Positions 38,601 through 49,129 of a stretch of DNA of 64,000 bases are shown here, one piece after another. The notes under the pieces were generated by a model, which searched no databases, was not told where the DNA came from, and saw only the letters and a program-made list of their open reading frames with translations. Position 1 is the stretch's first letter, and every line of letters begins with the position of its first letter. A program made the translations under genes and the position numbers. Origin of the DNA: Typha latifolia (taxonomy: Eukaryota > Streptophyta > Magnoliopsida > Poales > Typhaceae); contig CM034104.1 in assembly GCA_019914945.1 (NCBI GenBank), positions 4,900,501-4,964,500 of the forward strand. Reading direction: 5' to 3'.

Positions 38601-40002
38601 GTCCGAATTTATTCTATATTTTTTAAATATCAGATACATTGTAAAAGTGTCAGACACGTGACTAACGAGTGTCCAACAAGTGTAGGATACGGACATTTCA
38701 TGCTATTTGAAGTGTCCGTGCTTCATAGACCGTATTTAATACTTCTTCATTGAAATGGATATCTCAGTGACACAGGATATCTAACCAGATATGGACTTTT
38801 TATGTAGTTTGAGCAGTAATTCTTTATCTTTATCAGAGGTAATCAGATTATCAGAGTTTCAGTCTCAGAAAGGAAGTCATTTTCATGTTGTTTTAAGTAC
38901 TGTTATAGTTTATGATGAAAAGTTATATAGATGGCATGGATTGTGGGATGAATCAGAAGACTATCCATGATAAGCTAGAGTAAGGTGAGGATTTTGTTCT
39001 AGATGAAAGAGATTAGCTATTGGACTATAATTTGATTTCTCAAAAAGAAAAAAAATTACTATTGGACTATAATTGTATTCTGAATGGCCTAAGCTATAAA
39101 AGGCTTGACTGATATTACCAGTTAATTTGAGAAATATCATATTCATTTTATTGGTATTCAATTGATTAAATAAATCATTGGAATCCCCAAAAATAGCACA
39201 TTCTCGAAGAGTTGTATATTCCTGCTGATCAATGATGATTGCAATATGGGGCTTTCAGTATTCATGCGGCTTTCAGTATGGGCGTAGAATAGTTTGATGG
39301 ACTATTGCTCAGTCAATTAATCTAGTCACCCCTTGCTTCTATAATGGGTGACCATCAAGCTTGGTGAGCTTATCACTTGTTTGGAACTGCTCTTAATTAG
39401 CTCCATTAGGTCTTACTTATGCTGCACAATAGAAATGCACTCCCATTATATATGATGATGAAACTGCTAGATAGATGTGTATTGTTTCTTGCTTCCCTTC
39501 AGTGTTCCTTTTAGCAGAAACAATTCTTTTTTCAATCCATTTTTCAAATCTAGATAATTTTTATGCACATATTCCCTGTTTGTTTGGATTAATAAACTTT
39601 CATTTGGTTAACTGTATAAGGCTAACAACACTTTAAACGTGGTTTTTGAGTCAAACAGTTAGACTACTTGTCAGATAGTGAAGCTAAATATAGCAGTTGG
39701 AACTTTACAATATCCAACTCTTAATACTTGCCTTTAAGCTCCTAAATAATGCAGTATAATTGTTCGTTGTTCTTAAAATTTATTGTTTTTTATCATCACT
39801 TGCTGCACCTACTAATGAGACCTGATTCTTGCTGTTGCTTGTTTCACTCTTCAGTAAATCAGAGTTCGTCATATACAAGCTGAAGGAAATGGGAAAGATC
39901 AATGAGAAGGATATTTTGCAAATTTGTGACCAGTTCAACAGACTTGATACCAACAATACTGGCAAGATCACCCTCCCTGATCTCTTAAATGCTACCAGAT
40001 GA
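35677..40002 (+). CDS. TPK: Two-pore K+ channel, TPK2/3/5-like clade
   Basis: Three exons, 35677-36300, 36503-36840 and 39855-40002, encode about 369 residues. Two pore loops carry the K+ selectivity signature: TIGYGD (GYGD at 141-144) and TVGYGD (250-253), each between hydrophobic segments, the layout of plant tandem-pore channels. RTRTAP (56-61) resembles the N-terminal 14-3-3 site of Arabidopsis TPK1. The C terminus has two EF-hand-like loops: DINQNGFISKSE (313-324) and DTNNTGKITLPD (352-363). YLSVMSVTTVGYGDRAF and KITLPDLL match the TPK3 side of the family better than TPK1. Relatives sit in the tonoplast, and a thylakoid location has been proposed for TPK3. Exon 1 is GC-rich. Intron 2 is 3.0 kb and cuts EF-hand 1. 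The protein is shorter than Arabidopsis TPK3. Confidence 0.93.
38300..38735. repeat. Possible inverted-repeat element in TPK intron 2
   Basis: The left end GAAGTGCAGACA and the complement of the right end, GAAGCACGGACA, agree at 9 of 12 bases. Degenerate GTGTC / GACAC motifs fill the space between. This suggests a decayed MITE or fold-back element. Edges are approximate and no target duplication was confirmed. Confidence 0.4.
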
Positions 40003-40589
40003 CCCTTAAAGTTAGTGCCACATTCAGTTGGAGTAGAATAGCTTCACACTGCAATCTAACTGCAGGTGGACGTTAAATTCTTCCATCTAATGCAATTATT
40101 TCTTTTGTATATCAGTGACAACTGTAAATAGAATACAAAGTACATCAGCACTTGGAAAATTTATAAATACAATTTATATATACGAGCCTTTTCGGAGAAA
40201 ACCAGTTCATGCGATTGCAGATCTTATTTGAGATGCTACTTGAATCGCCAAAAAATTGTAGTTTCTGGTACTTACGTGCTGCTATACCTATGGGAAGTTT
40301 TCAGGATGGAGAGAATACAAGAGAAGAGAAAGCAGAGATGCTTGTTTGGACAGAAATTGTACAAAAAAATAGTGAAGAAAGGGAGGAAAAGAAAGTGCCT
40401 TTAATAGTCACTTTTTTCTCTCTAAAATTCGAGAGAAGATGAAAGAAAGGAAGAAACTAAATTACATTTCCCATTATCTTCTTTTCTCTAGCATATCTAA
40501 ACAAGAGGACAAAAGACTCTCTCTCTCCCTCTCGGTTTTCTCTCACGTTAATATCAGCAAAAGCAGTGCTGGAAAAAGTCTTCCCATGA
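40003..40589. other. TPK 3' region and spacer
   Basis: About 40003-40190 is presumably the TPK 3' untranslated region. The rest is purine-rich then CT-rich spacer sequence with no supported gene. Confidence 0.4.
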
Positions 40590-43500
40590 ACACCTAAAAC
40601 CTAATAAATGTCTCACATTAGCCAACCAATTAACAACATGAGTACCATCTAAAGGCCATCCATTACCCTCCGACGATAGTCAAATATTTTGTCTAGTTTC
40701 AACCTTTCTTCATTGTTTTATTTTTATCTTTACATCCCGACTTTGGAATCACGTCATTCCAAAACCAAAAGATCCCTAACTCAAAGTTTACTATCCATTA
40801 AAATATTAGAATTTTCTTACGAACAGATCAATCTAGATTTAGTTCGTTACAGTGGTATTAGAGTCATCATTCCTTGACCTATAGTAAACACGCGATCCAA
40901 CCCAGGGGAGATTGCGGTCATGAAAGACTAATAACTAATCTCCATTCTTGTTAAGGTTTCCTTGACACTACTGGCCATCACTATTGACAAACCACCTGTG
41001 TGGGCAAAATCGTTGGTAAAGTCTATGGACTTGCTGAAAGAAATTATCGAAAGTGAGAATCAAGAGGATCGAAAAGGATCCAAGTCTTAAGGGCAGCTAT
41101 CATGACCTAGCATCATTACCCTACGTTGCTAGTGTCATCGGACACAACGAAACCAGCACTCCATGACCAATATCTTCAACTCGTGAGGGAGGCAAAGAGT
41201 CGGCCAAATTGTCGCCAAAACACCACCTCCGATTGTGGAAGAGTCCATGCCGCCTCTATAGACCCAGGCCATCGTAGTCACAACACTAGATTAGCTTCCA
41301 ATAATGGGCTTGACATTGTCTATCCCAACCATGGTGGAAGCTAAGGCCCAAAATCCTCGCTTTTTATCGATAATGATCTAGGCCCCCTCGACCCAAACTA
41401 TCACGTCTAGTCCCTTCTCCCGGACCTTCGCACAGAAGCCAAGTTAGAGACAAACACAAGAAGCAATAGCCTGATTGCCCACAATGGTCCTCTTCATTAC
41501 AACAAACCCAAGTATTGTGTCCTCAGGGCCAGCATTTTAGCGACCATCAGCGGCCACGGTCAACTTCCATTGCCCTACTATAAGCACGTGGCGGACTTCA
41601 TAGCCACCAACGAATGTCTGATAGTCAGGCTTGACGCCCCTTCTCTCTACAGCCTTGACTAAGCCTTATCTCACAAGAGCTCCACTATAGTGGGGCCATG
41701 GGTACCAACATGCAACCACCAAAGACCGTGGGGATCGTTAGGAGCACTTTGTGGTGTCCCGTGCAACTAACCCAGCTCAAGGAGAATAACCTCCTCCCAC
41801 TGTCGCATACCAGTGTTCCACCGCCACGGGGACCAGCTAGAGGCTAACTGTCGGTGACCCATGACAAAACCCAACCGTCGCCAGCGGTGCTCTTAGGACA
41901 AAACACAATTTTGGGCCAAGAATTGGGGTTATGGCATTTGCATGGAGGAGATGAAGTGCATGAATCTCAAGGTAGGCCGAATTTTTACAAATCAGTTCAA
42001 CCATCTCGTGCAAATTAGTTTTGGACTCCTGAGCATGCCCTTGAGCCCGAGTGCGAGCTTGAGGATGACTAGTGGAATGACCTAGTGGGCTTGTGTCAAT
42101 CAACTGAACCGAACCCGCATGCAACTCGGGCATGATGTGAGCCAGACTCGTGGGTCAATAACCCATGAGATCAGCATCGACTAGGAGGTCACTTGGACCA
42201 TGATGACAAGCCACATTTTGGGATTCAAGCTCGGACCATCAAATTTGATTTTCTAAAATTCTCATGAGTTCATGAGGAGACCTACAAGACTGGACCTATC
42301 TAGCAAAGTAATTTTTCACGTACCATGGCACATCTGATCATTAGAAGGTCTAACTCACATTATTCTACTTAGATGGCATGGCAATGAAGTGGTACCAATC
42401 GGTAGAGCAGATTCAACCGTTCAAGTCATAGTTAGGTTTGACCCAGTATAAGGACTTCGAGGCCATGTTAACTAAGCTAACTCAGTCAACAATAGTTTAG
42501 GTTTACCGAGAGAAGTTCAAACAAATTTGCAACTGAGTCACTAATTGGTCAAACTCGGCGCTAAAGAGCACGTTGATCAGTGGGCTTATGCCTAACATTC
42601 AAGCTAAGATTAAGACTCTAAAGCCCACTACTTCTGAGGAGGTCTTCTAATTGGCAGTTTTGATGGAGTCCATGTTAGATCAGCTAAACCATATCTATAA
42701 AGAGAGAAGGAAGATGGCCCAAGCTCAAAACCCACTAAGGCTGCACCTACCCCGCCCAACCCTGTACAAACAGCCCAGTAGAACCAACAGCAAATCACAC
42801 ACAAATTTATGTTGAATGACTTAAAAGACCACAAGAAGAAAGGCTTGTGCTTCTACTATGATGACTGATTTACCCCTAGTCACAAGTGCAAATGCTAATC
42901 GACTCACGTCATGTTCTTAGGCGATCTTGAAGAAGAATAACCTGAGTCCTCCAGCTGGCATGACAAGTTATACAAGTACAAGGATGTAAAGAACTAGTCA
43001 CCTTAAGGACTAGGTGTCGAAAGCATGGTGAATTATTATGATTTGACCATAGGAGTCGAGTCAGTCGAGTCGAATCGATTTAGTTAGTTAAATTTATTTA
43101 TTACTTTTAATTCAGATAAAGTGGATGTAAGCCTAATATGACAAATTGGATTTGACTCGCTATAACTCTAATCATATATATAAATAGGATAGGCCATGAG
43201 TTATTTATATATATGGAATGATACTAAGTTTAGTTATTTTACTATCTCATATTTATTATTTATTCGTAACCGTCAAATCACCTTACTTTCCTAGGAGTAA
43301 ATTTTAATACTAAAAATCTATCAAGCTGTCAAACACTAGTCACCATCTTTCTATCATGTAGCCGACCTCCACCATCCCATGGCCGTCTGCCACCCTCCAA
43401 CAACCGTCGGAACATCAGATATTTATAATTCTATCAAGTTGCGACCTTCATTCACTGTTTTATTTTTATTTTTCCGCTCCAATCTCAAAATCACATTATT

Positions 43501-43593
43501 CCAAAATCAAAAGATCTCTAACTCACGAGGGTACTATCATTAAAATATTAAAAATTTATTATGAATAGATTGATCCAAATCTAGTTCTTTAAC
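40590..43593 (+). mobile_element. Decayed Ty3/gypsy element with LTR pair and gag remnant
   Basis: The ends of two diverged LTRs align: about 40620-40850 (ending TTCGTTACA) and about 43360-43593 (ending TTCTTTAACA), sharing CATTCCAAAA, AAAAGATC, CTAACTCA and CATTAAAATATTA. Just after the left LTR, TGGTATTAGAG (40853) is a tRNA-Met primer-binding site remnant. Broken frames at 42240-42900 give gag-type sequence: IKFDFLKFS, MAWQ, EVYREKFKQ-like and SGLMPNIQAKIKTLKP-like motifs, then a CCHC-like zinc knuckle near 42850. The pol genes are missing; CACCTTAAGGACTAGGTG (about 42999) resembles the usual end of gypsy pol. The 5' edge of each LTR is uncertain. The element is dead and old. Confidence 0.75.
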
Positions 43594-44861
43594 ACTCTCT
43601 AGCTCGTCCTCCTCCTCTCTCAACTCTAGTCACCTACTAACTCCTCCCTCTTTCAACTGCCTTCTCCCCTTAACTCATAGTGCTGATCTCCTCGTCTCTC
43701 CTCTTCTTTTCTCAATCACAACTCTACCCTACATCATTATCCTCTCTATCTCCACTAATATCACAACCAAATTGCCCACCACCACCATCTCCACCAAATA
43801 TCACCATAAAATCGATCCATAACAACGGGTACCAGAGCTCTGGTACGATGGTTCAGACAAAACTTTGTCTAATAATTAGCTCATCCACTAATAAGTGGGT
43901 CACTATTATCAAAATTCCAAGCCGAACCACGAGTTGAATTATAAAGCAATTTAAACTATGGGTCACGTTATTTCTTTCTTTCTTTTTTCTCTTTCTTTCT
44001 TTCTTAAAAATTTACAAATTATATCTTATATTTTATCTATTTTATAATTCACATCTCATCTTTGAGGTTTTTATAACTCGACCCTTACTTTTTTCTTAAA
44101 ATTCTTATTTAATATTCTCCATTAATTTAAACGGTACCAGCAAAGATATATTTAATGATGTACTAAATAATAAAAAAGATAAAGTTAGAAGAAAAATAAG
44201 AAAAAAAAACCTAAAGTCCAAAGAAACCGAAAAAACCTTGGCTCACCTAATTGAAAACAAGTGAATTTTCGGTGCAAATAATTAATTTGTAATTGTTACA
44301 AATTTATGTCTTACTTGGCTAGCAAGCCCGTAATCTTTAAAAATAGGAAAAAAATATCATTAAAAAGTAATGATAATATTTTTGTACGAACAAATAAAAA
44401 AAAATACTTTGACCTATTTTTCTTACTCCTTAAAACTATTTTTTTTTAATTTTTTTGTCATATTAAAAAGAACAATTACACTCTATTTCACAACCAAATA
44501 CTCAATATTTATAGACTAACTTAAGGTATCTAAAATATTTTAAAAAAAAGTTCTAATTAGCCGAGTTTAGGAGTTAGTCCCAAAACAAAAGGAGCCTAAA
44601 AATTTTACTCATAATTTAATCACACTTGATTAGTTTTCCATATCCAACGTCACTTTTTCCCCCACCGACCGACCCAATTCAACTTCTTCGGCTATTGATT
44701 ACTTCATTAGTTTTGGACCTTCTTCCAATCACGACAACCAATCCAAAAAATACGAACAATTTGCACCAAAAATTACTAATTCGTACTCAGTTTTCGTTGC
44801 ATGATCATACCTAAATTTATAATTTATTTATCTATAATGTTATTTTACTAGTATTAAGAGG

Positions 44862-44896
<35 letters not shown>

Positions 44897-45772
44897 CTCT
44901 TTCGAAAGATAGATATAGACTTTGTTTCTAATCAATTTAAAGTTCATATAGAGTTGTGGATTTTGTACATAGATTTATTTATTCCGTCCAAATCTATAAA
45001 AATTTAAACAAGTTATAACATGAAAAAGAAAAGACTCAGGATAAAAGAAAAATATAATGGCAAATTGCATTTTTTTTTTTTGTGTGGTTCAGCTCAAATT
45101 TGACGTATATTTATGTAACTTTTTTGTGGGTTCAAATTAAATTATAAATGATAGGTTTTATATCCAAATTAATCGTATAAATAATGAAGCTATTCAAATT
45201 ATTTGGGCCTTTTGATTTAAATAAGTAAAATTTGAACCATGACCTTCCGTTTTAATACCATGAAAATAATTGATAATCCATCAACTGCTCTAGAAGATTG
45301 AGATAGAAGGATCGTTTTTATCTTTTATATATATACCAAGACAAATTTGCTGTCAAAAAGCTAAATATTTTATGGTGATTTACGTTACTGACGTTGACCA
45401 TGCAATGTCTCGAACACGTGGAAAATCTTGTACCCTAAACCCTATACCATACTCTAATACTTGGAAGAAAGGACAAGTAAACAACCCATCTACTACCACT
45501 CTCTTAGATACATTTGGAATCTTTCCAATACTTAATTAACTCCTTAGCAATTGCTTTCCATACTATCATATTCATATATAAATATACATCTTGTTGCTTT
45601 GGAGTGTGGAACAAAACAAACTGGTATTTATTCTTTGGATTTATAGACGCTTCTTACTTCTTAGCTTAATTTGTTACATCTCTGGGGCCCACTCACCTAA
45701 CTCAAAGGGGTGTTGGCTTTCTTAGTCGCCAACTGCCATCTTATTCTCCTACAACTTCACTTTCTTCTCATT
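43594..45772. other. AT-rich intergenic DNA, no gene seen
   Basis: CT-rich start (43594-43760), then AT-rich sequence with a (GA)n run at 44867-44893. Open frames here are short and low in complexity. Confidence 0.45.
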
Positions 45773-46229
45773 TATTGTTTCTTTTTTTTTTATAGAGAAT
45801 GCTAAATATATTAGAATTTAATTTTCACAGTTATAACCATAACTTATGATTCTATCATAATTAGCAAGCCAATCAGCAATATAGTTAGCCTCTCTAAAAC
45901 TATGAATAGTTTTTATTATTTTAATAATTATAAGTAAAATATTTAATATCGGAAAACCAAATCCTCCGTAGCCTATGCAGGTAGGTTTCGTGACACTATT
46001 CAATGAGTTGATTAAGAGAAATAAATCTAACTCTATGATGATGTTCAAAAAAATTTTATCCTTTAGAAATAGTAGCGTCTCACATACTGGGATCGTTTTT
46101 GCTCTTAGTACTAATTTATACCCGCCACGTCTAGCCCCTGCAAAGAATAGAGTATAATTAGCTTGTTGAACTATGAACCTCGCTCTACCATCTATATTTA
46201 CCTTCCAGGCGGTGACATATTGTTTCTTT
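45773..46229 (-). mobile_element. 5'-truncated LINE 3' end with 12-bp target duplication
   Basis: TATTGTTTCTTT occurs at 45773-45784 and again at 46218-46229. Between them, on the minus strand, lies a short LINE tail ending in a poly(A) stretch (T run at the left edge, about 45782-45791). The coding remnant is the RNase H domain of plant L1 ORF2: WKVNIDG near the right edge, GGYKLVLRAKT, NIIIELDLFLLINSL and FREANYIADWLANYDR. Only about 430 bases of the LINE were inserted. The frame is nearly open but has shifts. It is a clean product of target-primed reverse transcription. Confidence 0.85.
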
Positions 46230-48900
46230 CTCGTTCATTGGAACTCTCTTCGGTAACCATTTTATTATTTATTTTATTTTTAAAAGGTAATTCATTTTCA
46301 ACATACAATTGTTTCTTCCAACGAGATTATCTAGAAAAAAACATAATCACTGGATCATTAAATTAATGGCATTTGATGTGAACGTGGAGACCAATCTGTA
46401 TGATTCTGAACGACCAATCCTCGTGATTCGCGTCAGAGGTTTCAACGCCCAATCTCTAGTCGACACGGTGAACGTCGTTCTCTCTCTCTCTCCCATCTCC
46501 TCTGCGACATCCATTCCTCCTGCCCTCCTATTTATGGACGCAGCTCGTAGTTCATTTCTCCTGCCCTCTGTTCATTCCTCTCAGAATTAGCCGACCCGAT
46601 TCATATCCTGAACCGGACCGGACCGGACCGGACTGGCTCGGACCTTCTTCAGCCCGGCTAGGCGTTGTGCTCTTCAAAGAGGTGAGAAACTACTAATAAG
46701 GAATTATTTCTTTTTATCCGTACTTTTTTGTGCAATTTAGAAGCTTACCTTTGTTCCCAGATTAATATTCCCTAATTTCTTGCTCTACTACATGTTTCGC
46801 TAATTACTTACTAATTAGATACTAATATTTAAGACTACAATTAGCAAGATTAGTACCGATCGTACTTGTCTTGCCTAAAGATTATATTATATAGGCAATT
46901 ATTTCTAAGAGCATTGTTTAGAAATTAAGAACCTCTTTAGTACGGCCATCACATAGTGGTGGAGGAGGTCACAGATGGGCATAAATTCTTTCGTACTTCA
47001 TGAAAGAAATATTTTTATTAAAAATTAAAAAAAAAAAAAAAGACTTGCACTTATGGACGTTTGTTTTGATCCGAGTCATAGTTTGCTTATTTTATTTTAT
47101 TTTTTTTTTTTTTTTTGTAGCTAGGAGAATTAGCCATATACATACTGACTCATGATCCATTAAAAGGAAAATTAAGCCCTTCACTAAACTGTTAATCTCA
47201 AATATATATTACTTTCGTTATCAGCTATTGCTATTTACGTCAACCTTTTTTATGCTTGGAATCATTTGCTAAAAAGGTGTTAACCTTTTAGCTCTTTTTG
47301 GAGTATATGTTTAATTTGAGATTAAGCTACGAACTCGATTGGTTAATCTTATTATTTTAATTTTAATTTTTTAAAGAGTAAATTTAATTAGATATAAAAA
47401 AAATAAAAAAATATTTAATTACTGAACCAGTTTAAGAGTCCCTAAACTAGTTCAGAGAGGATCTCTAAACTCAAAACAAACAAGACCCAATGAGCCAAAG
47501 TTACCATTGGCCTTGAGATTTTAGGTTTCGGTGAAAATGATGAAATAAAACATAATCGATAGTAAATTCGAATCTTAGCAAATGTATCGGTCAATTAAAA
47601 TATAAGCATTTTAGATTATAAAATATAAAAATTATTATTCTATAACAGCTAAATTTTTAAAGCAGTGGGTGAGTTAATAAGAGATTCATCTATTAATTTT
47701 ACAAAATATTATAATAATACCATGTACTTTAGTGATTCTGTGATCTAGGCCACATAACAATCTGGCCACAAAAATATTTTAAATATTTTATAAAATATAA
47801 TATTTGTATAACTATAGACTAATATAACAGCATGATATTTTGAGCCACATCGATATGTCTATTTCTATGTGAGCTAAAATAGAGCTGAGCTTGATGATCA
47901 TGTATCATCTAAAAGAATATCTGACCAAATTTCGAAGGCAAAAGCCTGTTGCTCGATTGTTGCATCCAAATTATATATATTGTCCCACTCGAAGACAACT
48001 TCCCTAGCAAATTGCTCCCCGGTCCCCACCTAATACGTGGACTCACATGATTCTGCTCTTTCGTGGAGCCCACCTGAGTTGTCGTCCTGACGTGTGGTCC
48101 CGTTCTGCCACGTAGCAGCACATCTCTATGTTCGTCCCTCTCCACGTCAGCAGCCTGCATGACAATAATGCTCAAGTAGCGGGTGGTTCTCCCTTAGAAC
48201 GTACCGTAAAATGTATTGATGACTCGGACTTTCCACGTATCCATCAGGGGTTAGTTAATACCCGCTACTCTTGTTAACGAATAGGATAACTTTCCTTTTC
48301 CAATATGAATGCGGGATAACAGACACGATAATAACTTAAATTATCATATAAAAACTATGATATATTATGCTAAAATCTATAGCACAATAATTCACATAAG
48401 AAAATTACAAGAAATCTATGGCAAACTACTAGGGGGAAACCTTATTTGATGACTTAGAATTCTGTCGTATGCTAATTAATTAATCCAACTCATCCAACTT
48501 CACCTAAAAAAGATACAATTTTGTCATACCCAAAGCATTATTCATAACAAGACATCCAAATAAACTGGCCTTCATTTCAGTATAACGTATTCCTCCATTT
48601 GGTCTTATCCTCCTTACCTCTTGCCTCTTGCCTATTCCTTCTTACCTCAATAATGCAAGCAATCCAACAAAACCATTTTACGTGGAGCCACTTGGTCCCT
48701 TTTAGTGCCCCCCTTCATAGTAATAAACATTCCTCGTGATCATTGAAGAAAGCCACTGTTACGGATAAGGCATAAAACCTCCACCTATTCTCCGAATAGA
48801 AAATCCCGATAAAATAACACTTTTCCCTCGCTTTTCCTATTAGAATAAGATTGACGGGGATGCACGAAATAGAACAATATTATCCATGCCAGGGGCATTT
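46230..48900. other. Intergenic DNA upstream of CIPK21
   Basis: 46367-46590 holds a 74-codon open frame with no recognised family, followed by five ACCGG-type units (46612-46637) and a donor-like AAAGAGGTGAGAA (about 46675). This could be a first exon of an unknown transcript, but support is weak. 46700-47880 is AT-rich with A and T runs. 47990-48690 has an unusual density of ACGT-core motifs. Confidence 0.35.
48034..48685. promoter_or_regulatory. Cluster of ACGT-core (ABRE/G-box-like) motifs
   Basis: TACGTGG (48034), GACGTGTGG (48089), CCACGTAG (48108), CCACGTCA (48142), CCACGTAT (48233) and ACGTGG (48680) lie 450-1100 bases upstream of the CIPK21 start. Such motifs bind bZIP factors of the ABA/stress response. 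Their use in CIPK21 control is inference. Confidence 0.5.
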
Positions 48901-49007
48901 TAGTAAATGGCGGTCACCATATCTCACGGCAAGTTTATGAGAAGGCTTTTTGTTAATACGTTGCAGGCGAAGGAGAGGACCGGTTGGGATCCCGTCACCG
49001 CCCTCCC

Positions 49008-49015
49008 TATAAGTA
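49008..49015 (+). promoter_or_regulatory. TATA box candidate of CIPK21
   Basis: TATAAGTA in a GC-rich stretch, 115-122 bases upstream of the ATG at 49130. That spacing suits a 5' untranslated region of about 80-95 bases and argues that the upstream ATG at 48907 is not transcribed. Confidence 0.55.
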
Positions 49016-49129
49016 GCAGTCCTCCCGCCCCTCGCCCCCAACCCCCCCTCCCCTCTCTTTGCTTCTCGACTCGAGTCCTTTCCTTCTTCCCGGATCTCGC
49101 GATATCTGAGCTCGGAGTGGGAGCCGTTA

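Noticed and set aside
47909..48175. 88-codon minus-strand frame
   Set aside because: Coincides with the ACGT-motif region; no family resemblance.
48907..49129. Upstream in-frame ATG as CIPK21 start
   Set aside because: Would precede the TATA box and add about 75 residues unlike any CIPK N terminus; the ATG at 49130 with a one-base shift is more likely.
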